Below, in pieces: positions 39,701-51,593 of a stretch of DNA of 64,000 nucleotides (the stretch's first letter is position 1; each line of letters opens with the position of its first letter). This stretch comes from Aquimonas voraii (GTDB lineage: Bacteria; Pseudomonadota; Gammaproteobacteria; Xanthomonadales; Xanthomonadaceae): positions 124,001 to 188,000 of the forward strand of contig NZ_FNAG01000003.1 in NCBI RefSeq assembly GCF_900101825.1, given 5' to 3'. Below the pieces are notes generated by a model that saw only the letters and a program-made list of their open reading frames with translations, made no database searches and was not told the DNA's origin. The position numbers were made by a program, and so were the translations under genes.

Positions 39701-42330
39701 GCTACACCTTGAGCTTGAGCAACACCAGCAGTTCACCGACCACGGCGGCGGCGACGATCACCGACACCATTCCCAGCGGCCTGACCCTCGGCACGCCGCC
39801 CGCTGGCTGCTCGGCCGCGGGCCAGACGGTGACCTGTACGGTGCCCGCGGGTCTTCCTGCTGGCGCCAGCACAAGCTTCGTGATTCCGGTGACGCCGACG
39901 CTGGCCGCTGTTCCAAGTGTGAGCAACACGGCGACGGTCAGCGGTGGCGGTGATCCGACCTGTCCTGCGGCGGCGCGCTGCAGCAGTACGGTGGTGACAC
40001 CTGTGGATGCACCGCAGCTCACGATCACCAAGACGGCCAGCGCGGCGAGCTTCGTGGTCGGCACGCCAGCCAGCTACACGCTGAGCGTGCAGAACACCGG
40101 CACGGCGGCCACCACCGCAGTCAGCACAATCACCGACACGATTCCGAACGGCCTGACGATCGGCACCCTGCCTGCCGGCTGCACAGCCGCAGGCCAGACC
40201 GTGACCTGTACGATTCCGGCGAGCCTCGCCGCGGGCGGCAGCGCGAGCTTCGTGATCCCGGTGACGCCGACGGTGTCGGCCGTTCCGAGTGTGAGCAACA
40301 CGGCGACGGTCAGCGGCGGCGGTGATCCGACCTGTCCTGCGGCGGCGCGCTGCAGCAGTACGGTGGTGACGCCTGTGGATGCACCGCAGCTCACGATCAC
40401 CAAGACGGCCAGCGCGGCGAGCTTCGTGGTCGGCACGCCGGCCAGCTACACGCTGAGCGTGCAGAACACCGGCACGGCGGCGACGACAGCCGTGGCGACG
40501 GTGACCGACGTGGTGCCGGCGAGCCTGACGATTGGCACGCTGCCGGCCAACTGCTCGGCAAGCGGCCAGACGGTGAGCTGCACGATCGCAGCGGGTCTGG
40601 CGGTCAACGCGACGGTCAGCTTCGTGATTCCGGTGACGCCGACGGCAGCCGCGACTCCGAGCGTGCAGAACACGGCCAGCGTGGGCGGCGGTGGCGATCC
40701 GGGCTGTCCTGCGGCGGCGCGCTGCAGCAGCACGATCGATACCCCGGTGAACTCGCCGGCGCTGACGATCACCAAGACGGCCAGCGCGGCGAGCTTCGTG
40801 GTCGGTACGCCTGCGAGCTACACGCTGAGCGTGCAGAACACCGGCACGGCGGCGACGACAGCCGTGGCGACGGTGACCGACGTGGTGCCGGCGAGCCTGA
40901 CGATTGGCACGCTGCCGGCCAACTGCTCGGCGACCGGCCAGACGGTGAGCTGCACGATCGCAGCGGGCTTGGCGGTCAACGCGACGGTCAGCTTCGTGAT
41001 CCCGGTGACGCCGACGGCAGCCGCGACTCCGAGCGTGCAGAACACGGCCAGTGTGGGTGGCGGTGGCGATCCGGGCTGCCCGGGCCTGCCGCGCTGCACG
41101 AGCACGATCGACACCCCGGTGAACTCGCCGGCGCTGACCATCACCAAGACGGCCAGTGCGGCGAGCTTCGTGGTCGGCACGCCGGCCAGCTACACGCTGA
41201 GCGTGCAGAACACCGGTACGGCCGCCACCACGGCCGATGCCACGGTGACCGACGTGGTGCCGGCGAGCCTGAGCCTGGGCACGCTGCCGGCGGGCTGTAC
41301 GAATGTCGGCCAGACCGTGAGCTGCACGATCGCGGCGGGTCTCGCGGTCAACGCGACGGTCAGCTTCGTGATCCCGGTGACGCCGACGGCGGCAGCGATT
41401 CCGAGCGTGCAGAACACGGCGACGGTGGGCGGCGGTGGCGACCCGGGCTGCCCGGCGGCGGCGCGCTGCAGCAGCACGATCACCACGCCTGTTCCCGGCC
41501 CGAACGTGACGCTGGCGAAGACGGCCAACCCAGCCAACGGCAGCCTGGTCGTGGTAGGCAACACGATCACCTACACCCTGCAGGCGACGGTCTCGGATGC
41601 GCCGCTGACGGCGGCCTTCCAGCTTACCGACACCCTGGGCGCAGGTCTGCTGCGCGGCGCGGTCACGGCCGGCCCGTTCACCTGCGGCGCAGGCGAGCCG
41701 CTGGTCTGCAGCCTGCCGGACGGCACGCCGGTGGGCAGCTACAGCCTGAGCTACACGGCGACGGTTCAGGCCGGTGCGACCGGCACGGTCACCAACAGCG
41801 TCACGATCAGCGGCAACGGTGGCGACCCCGATCCGGTCTGCTCGCCTTGCACGACTGCGCATCCGCTGGCGCTGGCGGACCTGCAGGTCATCAAGACGCT
41901 GGACCAGATGACGCCGAGCTTCGGCCAGGTCATCAACTTCACCGTGCAGGTGCGCAACAACGGCCCGGATGCGGCGACGAATGTGGTGGTGACCGACGCC
42001 TTGCCCTCGGGCTACGACCTGCTGGGCGTCACGCCCAGCCGTGGCAGCTACAGCGCGCCGCTGTGGACGCTGGGCAACCTCGCCGTGGGCCAGACCGAGA
42101 CCCTGGTGATGCAGGTGCGGGTGCGCGCGTTCGGCAACTACCTCAACGTGGCGACGGTGCGCGCCGACCAGTTCGATCCGATCGATCCGAACAACGAGGA
42201 CAACATCGGCCCCACACCGCCCTCGAATCCGCGCCCCGCGATGGTGCCGGTGGATGCGCCCTGGGCCCTGTTGAGTCTGGTACTGCTCATGTTCGGTGTC
42301 GCCGGACTGCAGCTGCGGCGGCGCGGATGA
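36739..42330 (+). CDS. Giant DUF11-repeat surface protein with C-terminal sorting-like tail
   Basis: A 1863-residue exported protein. A signal peptide (FVPLFLLLIALALPLVALA) precedes a unique region of about 550 residues with AYAGVARNRQFLYVYAQAG. DUF11/Ig-like repeats follow, each ending in a cysteine pair such as CPAARCSS-type or CSPC. Five repeats are exactly 124 residues apart (39646-41505). The C-terminus is MVPVDAPWALL, a hydrophobic helix and LRRRG, resembling the three-part IPTL-CTERM sorting signal. GGAG precedes the chosen ATG. Likely an adhesin or surface-layer component. It is isolated by terminators and has its own upstream dyad. Confidence 0.85.
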   Translation: MHLPAFLHGAPRPRSTAFVPLFLLLIALALPLVALAEGSRSLFPASYPAAGARAPMDLTNDNAYAGVARNRQFLYVYAQAGEFILLGSRNRSNGGDIFVYNPQPFGARGLESIPASADFTCSSNSPPAGSFGGTGRGTIATRAAELAGPNSADGTVTAADGWLPCAYRAPVSGIYGVRFTGATSGTQILAATPAQNAPQILANQVSAWEVQVRAAANTRTDINGRLFTYAWIGRTGGNGVAGRVFHALYYITEDGYRYEQRMNALDPFAYALYANRAGFLDGGAPLYKSVRGDNQLATNILPAGSGVSAQAPQYPMFFSDVRDTGPNDAEVERVLGALGLPAVPPVPQLSSVSFTGTVSNDTTTLGAGGVFTFSTVNTLTYEIVVSRDGVDFDPANPVNKVLTGNALSGTHTVWWNGRDNSGALFPVGSGYRYRIAGRNGEVHFPIIDTEGMALGGPTVRKLNGSQDAIVYFDDRGYVTRNGTAVGQLNGHLCGAGNLQVQPTPNHSLLGVDSSDSNFNGAGIYYRFYPQASNDPNTDCVSAAATHFGTAKGLDLWALERTPSISEPVIVVGPVVGADVGTVVTVDNSAFPGQTVFGTLVFFNAGDTDANGVSYTARIGTPGNCPASVNFTALPPGVTVAGYDPATCVVTFAGMPATLPAAIQPTSQLVFEFNYPAPNSGPQVVQTTISATNEAPGQIAPNSASGSTDIIVADVATTVTVPASAVTGSTVSGTVSFSNLGAATSTADGLVYSVTIGSPGNCPAGIDFPGIAPATFSLDPGTCVVSFTGLPASLDPGDGFSLNFQYTAPAPGTVPVSSSISTSTPETSATNNTANGSTLIQAQPEVVVSKVAAPVTGTAVSIGGSITYNVQVVVSGGSLVSSFQLADTLGTGLTLGTVTAGPFTCSGANPLLCSLPAGTAVGTYALSYTATVNASAVGSVANAVVITGNGGDPDPVCSPCSTTHPVIAPQLTLVKTASAASFTVGVPASYTLSLSNTSSSPTTAAATITDTIPSGLTLGTPPAGCSAAGQTVTCTVPAGLPAGASTSFVIPVTPTLAAVPSVSNTATVSGGGDPTCPAAARCSSTVVTPVDAPQLTITKTASAASFVVGTPASYTLSVQNTGTAATTAVSTITDTIPNGLTIGTLPAGCTAAGQTVTCTIPASLAAGGSASFVIPVTPTVSAVPSVSNTATVSGGGDPTCPAAARCSSTVVTPVDAPQLTITKTASAASFVVGTPASYTLSVQNTGTAATTAVATVTDVVPASLTIGTLPANCSASGQTVSCTIAAGLAVNATVSFVIPVTPTAAATPSVQNTASVGGGGDPGCPAAARCSSTIDTPVNSPALTITKTASAASFVVGTPASYTLSVQNTGTAATTAVATVTDVVPASLTIGTLPANCSATGQTVSCTIAAGLAVNATVSFVIPVTPTAAATPSVQNTASVGGGGDPGCPGLPRCTSTIDTPVNSPALTITKTASAASFVVGTPASYTLSVQNTGTAATTADATVTDVVPASLSLGTLPAGCTNVGQTVSCTIAAGLAVNATVSFVIPVTPTAAAIPSVQNTATVGGGGDPGCPAAARCSSTITTPVPGPNVTLAKTANPANGSLVVVGNTITYTLQATVSDAPLTAAFQLTDTLGAGLLRGAVTAGPFTCGAGEPLVCSLPDGTPVGSYSLSYTATVQAGATGTVTNSVTISGNGGDPDPVCSPCTTAHPLALADLQVIKTLDQMTPSFGQVINFTVQVRNNGPDAATNVVVTDALPSGYDLLGVTPSRGSYSAPLWTLGNLAVGQTETLVMQVRVRAFGNYLNVATVRADQFDPIDPNNEDNIGPTPPSNPRPAMVPVDAPWALLSLVLLMFGVAGLQLRRRG
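39646..41505 (+). repeat. Five tandem 372-base coding repeats
   Basis: Repeat starts fall at 39646, 40018, 40390, 40762 and 41134, each exactly 372 bases (124 codons) apart. Copies three and four are nearly identical at the base level; the first is the most diverged. Each encodes one DUF11 domain starting LTITKTASAASF. Confidence 0.92.
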
Positions 42331-42352
42331 GCCGCTGACAACCGTCATGCGC

Positions 42353-42389
42353 AAACACACAGCCCCGCCTTGAGCGGGGCTGTGTGTTT
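42353..42389. terminator. Bidirectional terminator between adhesin and ogt
   Basis: AAACACACAGCCCCGC (42353-42368) and its exact complement (42374-42389) form a 16-bp stem around CTTGA. The stem ends in AAA/TTT, so it can end both the adhesin transcript and the convergent ogt transcript. Confidence 0.85.
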
Positions 42390-42485
42390 CTGTCGTCGCA
42401 GCGTGACCGTGGCGACACGGGGCCGCCCTTGCACATGATCGACCAGGACCTGCGCAGCAAGGGCATCCCTGCTTCGACTGCGCGC

Positions 42486-42977
42486 TCAGCCCAGCGCGAA
42501 GCCCGTGCCCGCCTCGTGCGCCAGCAGCCAGCGCTTGATCTCGATACCCCCGCCGAAGCCGGTCAGTGCGCCGTTCGCGCCGATCACGCGATGGCAGGGC
42601 AGCACGATTGGCAAGGGGTTGCGGCCGTTCGCGGCGCCCACGGCGCGGGTGGCCGCGGGCTTGCCCAGGGCCGCGGCCTGCTGGGCATAGCTGCGGGTCT
42701 CGCCAAACGGGATTGCGGCCAGCGCCTGCCAGGCGGCGCGCTGGAACTCCGTGCCCTGCGGCGCCAGCGGCAGTTCGAACCGGCGACGCCGGCCCGCGAA
42801 GTATTCGTGCAGCTGATCCGCGGCGTGCCGCAGCAGCGGCGTTTCGCCGCTGACCCAATGGGCGCGGGGCTGCGCATGGCGGTTGTGCTCGAACTCGATG
42901 GCGTGCAGCGCGGTCGCGCTGGCCGCCACGGTGAGCCGGCCGATCGGGCTTGCCAGGCTCAGGTAGTGGATGGGCAT
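42486..42977 (-). CDS. ogt: Methylated-DNA-[protein]-cysteine S-methyltransferase
   Basis: A 163-residue suicide repair protein removing O6-alkyl groups from guanine. The acceptor is C128 in PIVLPCHRVIG. The DNA-binding helix-turn-helix region is GTEFQRAAWQALAAIPFGET, and the end GGGIEIKRWLLAHE is conserved. ATG at 42977 is chosen because GGAG lies six bases upstream; an ATG four codons earlier is possible. It starts one base after the stop of the Ada-AlkA gene, so the two repair genes form an operon and are likely translated together. Confidence 0.95.
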   Translation of the reverse strand: MPIHYLSLASPIGRLTVAASATALHAIEFEHNRHAQPRAHWVSGETPLLRHAADQLHEYFAGRRRRFELPLAPQGTEFQRAAWQALAAIPFGETRSYAQQAAALGKPAATRAVGAANGRNPLPIVLPCHRVIGANGALTGFGGGIEIKRWLLAHEAGTGFALG

Positions 42978-42978
42978 G

Positions 42979-44463
42979 TCAGTCTCCATGGGCCGCCGCC
43001 TGCCAGAGGTGGATCACCGCGTAGCTGCGCCATGGGCGCCAGGCGTCCGCGCGGCTCGCCAGCGCGGCCGCCGACAGACGGCCGCCGTCATTCGGCAGCG
43101 CCTTCTGCAGCACCAGGTCGCCGCTGGGAAAGGCATCGGGATGTCCCAGCGCGCGCAGCGCCAGGTAGTGCGCCGTCCACGGGCCGATGCCAGGCAAGGC
43201 GACGCAGCGTTCGATGAAGGGTTCAAGCGGCTGGCTGGGATCGAAATCGAGGCGCCCCTCGACGACGGCCTGCGCCAGCGCCCGCAGGGTGCGCTGACGT
43301 GCGCCGGTCAGACCCAGGCCCTCGAGATCCGCTGCGGCGAGCTCGGCGGGTCTCGGAAAGCGATGGCTGAAGCCTTGCGCCCGCAAGGGCTCGGGCAGGG
43401 GCTGCCCGCAGCGCTGCAGCAGCCGCTGGGTCAGGGTGCGCGCGCCGGCCACGCTGATCTGCTGGCCGATCACCGCACGCACGGCGATTTCGAAGCCGTC
43501 CCAGCCGCTGGGCAGCCGTAGCCCGGGCCGCGTCTGCAGCAGCGGCGCCAGACGCGCATCGCGACCCAGTACCGAAGCGATGGCGGCGGGTTCGGCGTCC
43601 AGGTCGAACATCCGCCGCACCCGCTGCACGACCTCGCGCAGCGCGCTGGCCGGCACGCCGTGCAGCTCGAGCCGCAGCGCATCGCTGACCGCCGTCGCGG
43701 CCGAGACCTGCAGCCAGGCACCGCTTCCGACGTCGATCTCGCGCGCATAGCGGCTCGCGTCCACCTGCTCCAGCCCGTCCAGGGCACGGCCCCGCAGGAA
43801 GGCCAGAGTGGCCGCGAAGTCGTAGGGCGGCCGGTAGTTAAGGCGCAGGACGAGTGGGCCGCCCGCAGACGCTTCGCCGGCGCTGTCCTCGGCGCGTCGA
43901 AGCCGGCTGGGTGCCAGCCCGTAGGCCTGCAGGAAGGCCGCATTGAAGCGGCGCAGGCTGGCGAAGCCCGCGGCCAGGGCGACCTCGGTCACCGGCAGCG
44001 CGGTTTCGGTGAGCAGCTGCTTGGCGAACAGCAGGCGGCGGGTGCCCTCGACCTGCAGCGGTGAAACGCCCAGCGAGCGGGTGAACAGTCGTCGCAGCTG
44101 GCGTTCGCCGACGTGCAGCCGCTCAGCCAGCGCAGGCACGCCGGCCCCTTCGAGCGCGCCTTGATCGATCAGGCGCAGGGCCCGGCCCAAGACCGCCTCG
44201 CCGCGTCGCCACGGGCCCGCAGCGGGCGACAGCTCGGGCCGGCAGCGCAGGCAGGGGCGGTAGCCATCGGCTTCGGCGGCGGCCGCGCTGGCGTAGTAGC
44301 GGACGTTGCGGGGCTTTGGCGGCGGCGCCGGGCACACCGGCCGGCAATAGATGCCGGTCGAGCGCACGGCAGTGAAGAACAGCCCGTCGAAGCGCGCATC
44401 GCGTGACAGGCGGGCCTGTTCGCAGACGGCATCGGGCGGGGGCGGAAGGGATGGCATGGGCAC
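42979..44463 (-). CDS. alkA: Ada-AlkA fusion: methyl-sensing regulator and 3-methyladenine glycosylase
   Basis: A 494-residue fusion. Residues 10-80 are the Ada zinc domain with C40, C44, C71 and C74 (YCRPVCP, PCLRC). C40 corresponds to the E. coli Ada cysteine that accepts methyl groups from phosphotriesters. Residues 85-190 are an AraC-type helix-turn-helix region (LAERLHVGERQLRRLFTRSL). Residues 200-490 are an AlkA glycosylase with the helix-hairpin-helix LPGIGPWTAHYLALRAL and the catalytic Asp in FPSGDLVLQ. It should both sense alkylation and excise bases, and probably activates its own operon with ogt. Confidence 0.94.
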   Translation of the reverse strand: MPMPSLPPPPDAVCEQARLSRDARFDGLFFTAVRSTGIYCRPVCPAPPPKPRNVRYYASAAAAEADGYRPCLRCRPELSPAAGPWRRGEAVLGRALRLIDQGALEGAGVPALAERLHVGERQLRRLFTRSLGVSPLQVEGTRRLLFAKQLLTETALPVTEVALAAGFASLRRFNAAFLQAYGLAPSRLRRAEDSAGEASAGGPLVLRLNYRPPYDFAATLAFLRGRALDGLEQVDASRYAREIDVGSGAWLQVSAATAVSDALRLELHGVPASALREVVQRVRRMFDLDAEPAAIASVLGRDARLAPLLQTRPGLRLPSGWDGFEIAVRAVIGQQISVAGARTLTQRLLQRCGQPLPEPLRAQGFSHRFPRPAELAAADLEGLGLTGARQRTLRALAQAVVEGRLDFDPSQPLEPFIERCVALPGIGPWTAHYLALRALGHPDAFPSGDLVLQKALPNDGGRLSAAALASRADAWRPWRSYAVIHLWQAAAHGD

Positions 44464-44521
44464 AGCCTAAGGCCAGTCGCCGCCACCGACTCGCCGGATT
44501 CGGACCCCGTTGCCCGCGGGC

Positions 44522-45235
<714 letters not shown>

Positions 45236-45290
45236 GCGACGCAGGCTACCGCCCACTCGAGATCCGTGCCGGCGGTCCCGTGAGCGCCAT

Positions 45291-45563
45291 TCAGCGGGCG
45301 CTGGCCGGGCTGATCAGACCCTCAACGCGGGCGATCCGGTCCAGGGGGAAGCCGCCCAGTTCGGCGTGACGGCGGATCAGGGCTTCGTTCTCGGCGCGGT
45401 AGACGCAATACACGCGCGAGCCGGTCACGTAGCTGTGCAGCCATTCAATCCCGGGGCCGAGTGCGTCCAGCACGCGGCAGGACGTGCTGGCGATGCCCTG
45501 CAGGTCTGCGGGGCTGAGGTCGCCGGCGCCGGCGATGTCCCGTTCGATAAGGAAAGTGTGCAT
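45291..45563 (-). CDS. DUF4242 family protein
   Basis: A 90-residue cytosolic protein of the DUF4242 group (ferredoxin-like dimeric fold). It starts MHTFLIERDIAGAGDLSPAD, contains LGPGIEWLHSYVTGSRVYCVYRAENEALI, and ends near GGFPLDRIARVEGLISP, matching my memory of the family throughout. The start at 45563 is fixed by this N-terminus. Family members are sometimes called nickel- or stress-related, but no function is established from sequence. It lies 55 bases upstream of the DUF1287 gene on the same strand. Confidence 0.85.
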   Translation of the reverse strand: MHTFLIERDIAGAGDLSPADLQGIASTSCRVLDALGPGIEWLHSYVTGSRVYCVYRAENEALIRRHAELGGFPLDRIARVEGLISPASAR

Positions 45564-45624
45564 GCGGTGTCCTCGGAGTCGCGTGGGGGGCGGTGAAGGC
45601 GTGTCGCGCGGATTTCCTGCCGCG

Positions 45625-47958
45625 TCACTCGAAGCCGTCGCCAAACAGCGCATCGCCGAGCGGGCTCACCGCGAGGCTGATGCCGTCAAACCAGCCGTTG
45701 ATGGCGGCGGGGCTGGTGACGCCGACATCGACCACGACCAGGCTGACCGTCAGCGAGCTGTTCGGCGTCCAGGCCACGTCCGGCAGCTGGATGTCGGCGG
45801 GCGTGGCCGGCTGCGTCCAGCTCGCGCTGCTGGTGAGGAAGTGATCGCCAGAGACGTCCGCGTTGCCCTGGGTGCAGTTCTCACCCCCGTTGTGGCGCAG
45901 CTGCCAGTGCAGCAGGACGGAGTCGCGCGTGCTGATCGTGGCGCCGACCGAGCGGCCCCAACCGTTCAGCGCATAGCGACCCGGGCCGGGCAGGTGCACG
46001 CACTGCTGGCGCACCGTGACTCGCGCCTGCGGGATGTTGCCGAGACTTGCTTGGAGGGCGCCGGAGCCCGCGCTGCCGCTGGCGTTCTGCGCGTCGCTCC
46101 AGACCGAGGCGCCTGCGGTGGTTTCCGGCCACAGGCCGAGATCGCCCGCGACATCGAAATCCCCGAACAGCAGCAGCGGCGCGAGGCTCTGCCGCTCCAG
46201 TGCGCCGAGATCGCGCGGACCGCGCGGGAAGTTCGTGCGGATGGGCAGGTCGACATCGCGCGGCTGTCCGCGCGCATCGCGGTCGGCGCTGCCCGTGGCG
46301 GGGGCGTAGTCGACCGCGGGCGACCCGGCGCGCAGGCGGTAGTCGTCGCGCGCCGGGTCGACGAAACGCGGGTTGGCCTGGGTGACGAACGCCAGGAAGC
46401 CGGTGTCGATCGAGGCGCTTTCCTGGGTGACCACGTCGACCACATCGCGTGTCGCCGTGCCCTGCATCGACAGCTTGCCCGGCTGCCAGAGCACCGACCG
46501 GCGCAGGCTGGCGGCGCCCTGCAGATTGAAAATGGCCGAGCCGCTGATCGTGTTGCCGGCGATGGTGAGGTCGCCGAGCTCGAACTGCGGGCAATTGCCG
46601 CTGACCACGTGCGTGCTCACGATGTTGCCGGTGATCAGGGCGTTGTTCAGGCTCAGCAGGCACTCGTCGCCGCGGAACAGCGGGCCGACGTCGTTGTCGC
46701 GGATCCACGGCCCGCCGCGGTCGATGGTGTTCGGCGCGCCGCCGGCGACGCGCAGGCTGCCGAGTTCGCGCACGCGTACGAGTGCGCCGCTTGACGGCAG
46801 GCTGGCCGCGTTGAGCGCGGCATTGCCTTCGATCAGCGAGCAGTGGTCGCCGACCGGACAGACCGAAGCAAGAGTGCCGTGATCGATCTCCACTTCGGCG
46901 CCAGCACCCGGGCTCCCGCTCGCGATGTCGGTATCGATGTAGATCGCCGCGCCGTCGGGTGCGATGTTGTCGTACAGCCGCACGTTCGCCAGCCGCGCGA
47001 TGGCCAGGCTGTTCTGCGTGCCGTCGTAGGGCTTCAGATAGATCGCCCCACCCGCCACGTCGGCGCTGTTGGCCTGGAAGGCGCTGCGCTGACTGGACGC
47101 GGCTTCGAGCAGCGCGGTCTCTGCGCTGCCCACCTCCGCGAGCACGGCCACGCCGCCGCCGTAGCGCGCGCGGTTGCCCTGAACCTTGGCGAGCCCGTTG
47201 GCGCCTGCGCCGCGCAGGCTGGCGCTGGCGGAGCTCATGCCGGCGCGGATCAGCAGGCCACCCCCATAGCCGCGACCGTCGCTGCCTTCGGCGCGGTTGT
47301 TGAACAGCAGGCTGTCGGCCGCGTGCATCTCGAGGCTGGCCTGGTCGAGATAGATGCCGCCGCCGTCCGAGCTAGCCGTATTGCCGATGATCTGGCTGCC
47401 GGCGCCCAAGACGATGCGAGCGGCACCGTTGATGCCGGCCACATGCAGGCCACCCCCGCGGGTGGCGCTGTTGCCGCTGAGGACGGTGCGCAGCAGCTGC
47501 AGCTGGCCGGCGCCGCTGAACTGCAGGCCGCCGCCATTGCCGGCGGTCGATGTGCCCGTGGCGTCGCCGCCGCTCAGGGTGAGGTCGCTGAGCGATACGC
47601 TGCTGTTGGTGCCGGAGGTGCCGACTCTCAGGACGGAAGCCTGCGCCCCGCCGGCCCCGCTGATGGGGGTGCGTACACCATCGGGCGTGGCGTCGGCGCA
47701 GGCCGCATAGCCACCGCGGATGTCGATCGTCTGGTTGGTGACGCTCAAGGTCAGCGCCTGTTCCGTCCAGTTCCCCGAGCGGGTGATCAGAACGACATCG
47801 TTCTCGGCGCTGGCGGCGGCCGCATCCAGTGCGGACTGGATGCTGGCATGCGTGCAGCCCACGCCGACTCCGACCCGATAGGTCGCCGCCTCAGAGGGGG
47901 CGCTGAGGCCAAGAGCGATGAGCAGGCAGGGAGCGGCGGCGATGCGCGATGCAGGCAT
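45625..47958 (-). CDS. Secreted beta-helix protein with GFE tail
   Basis: A 777-residue exported protein. The signal peptide is IAAAPCLLIALGLSAPSEAA. It opens with YRVGVGVGCTHASIQSALDAA, the usual lead-in of right-handed parallel beta-helix proteins. Residues 100-530 show many short repeats with GGG and NS/NT turns (for example ATRGGGLHVAGINGAARIVLG). A choice-of-anchor-like region follows and a C-terminal carbohydrate-binding-like domain, ending DALFGDGFE. No catalytic residues of pectin or alginate lyases stand out. GAGG lies eight bases before the ATG. Likely surface or extracellular; ligand unknown. Confidence 0.78.
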   Translation of the reverse strand: MPASRIAAAPCLLIALGLSAPSEAATYRVGVGVGCTHASIQSALDAAAASAENDVVLITRSGNWTEQALTLSVTNQTIDIRGGYAACADATPDGVRTPISGAGGAQASVLRVGTSGTNSSVSLSDLTLSGGDATGTSTAGNGGGLQFSGAGQLQLLRTVLSGNSATRGGGLHVAGINGAARIVLGAGSQIIGNTASSDGGGIYLDQASLEMHAADSLLFNNRAEGSDGRGYGGGLLIRAGMSSASASLRGAGANGLAKVQGNRARYGGGVAVLAEVGSAETALLEAASSQRSAFQANSADVAGGAIYLKPYDGTQNSLAIARLANVRLYDNIAPDGAAIYIDTDIASGSPGAGAEVEIDHGTLASVCPVGDHCSLIEGNAALNAASLPSSGALVRVRELGSLRVAGGAPNTIDRGGPWIRDNDVGPLFRGDECLLSLNNALITGNIVSTHVVSGNCPQFELGDLTIAGNTISGSAIFNLQGAASLRRSVLWQPGKLSMQGTATRDVVDVVTQESASIDTGFLAFVTQANPRFVDPARDDYRLRAGSPAVDYAPATGSADRDARGQPRDVDLPIRTNFPRGPRDLGALERQSLAPLLLFGDFDVAGDLGLWPETTAGASVWSDAQNASGSAGSGALQASLGNIPQARVTVRQQCVHLPGPGRYALNGWGRSVGATISTRDSVLLHWQLRHNGGENCTQGNADVSGDHFLTSSASWTQPATPADIQLPDVAWTPNSSLTVSLVVVDVGVTSPAAINGWFDGISLAVSPLGDALFGDGFE

Positions 47959-48071
47959 GGGCGTGACCTCGGTGGGGGTACGCCTCGATGAACGCCATTT
48001 GCCGCAAAACTGCGACATGCCCCGTTCGAGCGGCGCGGCGACCGCCGCCACCGCCACCGCCGCCTCGCGCG

Positions 48072-50858
<2,787 letters not shown>

Positions 50859-50954
50859 GGCGCGGGCTCATGAGGTTGCGCGGGAAGGCCGACCCGTGCA
50901 GCGGCGGCCGCCACCGGGCGTCCGGGGTCGAAGCCGCGCAGGCCTGCCATCGGA

Positions 50955-51503
50955 CTAGTCCAGCCGCTCATGCAGGAAGGCACGGGCGAAGCGCCAGTCG
51001 CGATCGACGGTGCGGCGGGCCAGGCCGAGGCTTTCGGCCACGTCTTCGAGGGACAGTCCTGCGAAGTAACGCAGCTCGACGACCTGGGCGGCGCGTGCGT
51101 CCAGCGCGGCCAGTTCGCTCAGCGCGGCATCGAGGGCCAGGGTCTCCTCGGCGCTGGCCAGGGCCAAGGGCAGATCGTCCGACTCAAGGGTGACGGCGAC
51201 CCAGCCATGCCCCGCCTTGAGGCGCAGGCGATCGCGGGCGCGATCCTTGAGCAGATGGCGTAGCGCCCGCGCCGCATACGCGAAGAACTGGGCACGGTGG
51301 CTGAAGCGCAGCTCGCCTGCGGCATGCATCCGCAGGTACAGCTCATGGACCACCGCGGTGGTCTGGAGCGTGGCCGAGGCCTCGCCAGCGAGGCGCTTGC
51401 CTGCCATGGCCTTGAGTCGCTCGTACACAGCCGCGAACAGCGCGTCCGGAGCCTCCGCCGGACGCCCGTCAGGTGGGGAGTTCGATGGGTCTGGCTGCGA
51501 CAC
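50955..51503 (-). CDS. ECF-like RNA polymerase sigma factor (TIGR02999-type)
   Basis: A 182-residue sigma factor. Region 2 reads YERLKAMAGKRLA through TTAVVHELYLRMHAAGELRFSHRAQFFAYAARALRHLLKDRAR. Region 4 reads LDARAAQVVELRYFAGLSLEDVAESLGLARRTVDRDW. This matches the ECF-like group commonly encoded beside Ser/Thr kinases. The start is uncertain: GTG at 51503 gives the usual length, while another GTG at 51563 would add 20 unusual residues. The next gene downstream is the TPR kinase, the likely regulator of this sigma factor or product of its regulon. Confidence 0.88.
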   Translation of the reverse strand: MSQPDPSNSPPDGRPAEAPDALFAAVYERLKAMAGKRLAGEASATLQTTAVVHELYLRMHAAGELRFSHRAQFFAYAARALRHLLKDRARDRLRLKAGHGWVAVTLESDDLPLALASAEETLALDAALSELAALDARAAQVVELRYFAGLSLEDVAESLGLARRTVDRDWRFARAFLHERLD

Positions 51504-51593
51504 GACGCGATGCCCCCGGGCTGTGCGGCATGGAGCCTCGAGTCTAGCGTGGTCGCTGGGCACGCTGGCAGCAGGCCCGGGGGCGCCCGGGCA

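Noticed and set aside
39646..41505. CRISPR array
   Set aside because: Repeat unit is 372 bases, all coding and in frame, with no unique spacers.
39733..42858. Long antisense frame (over 1000 codons) opposite the adhesin repeats
   Set aside because: It is the complement of the DUF11 repeats, Arg/His-rich and without motifs, and runs on across the terminator and ogt.
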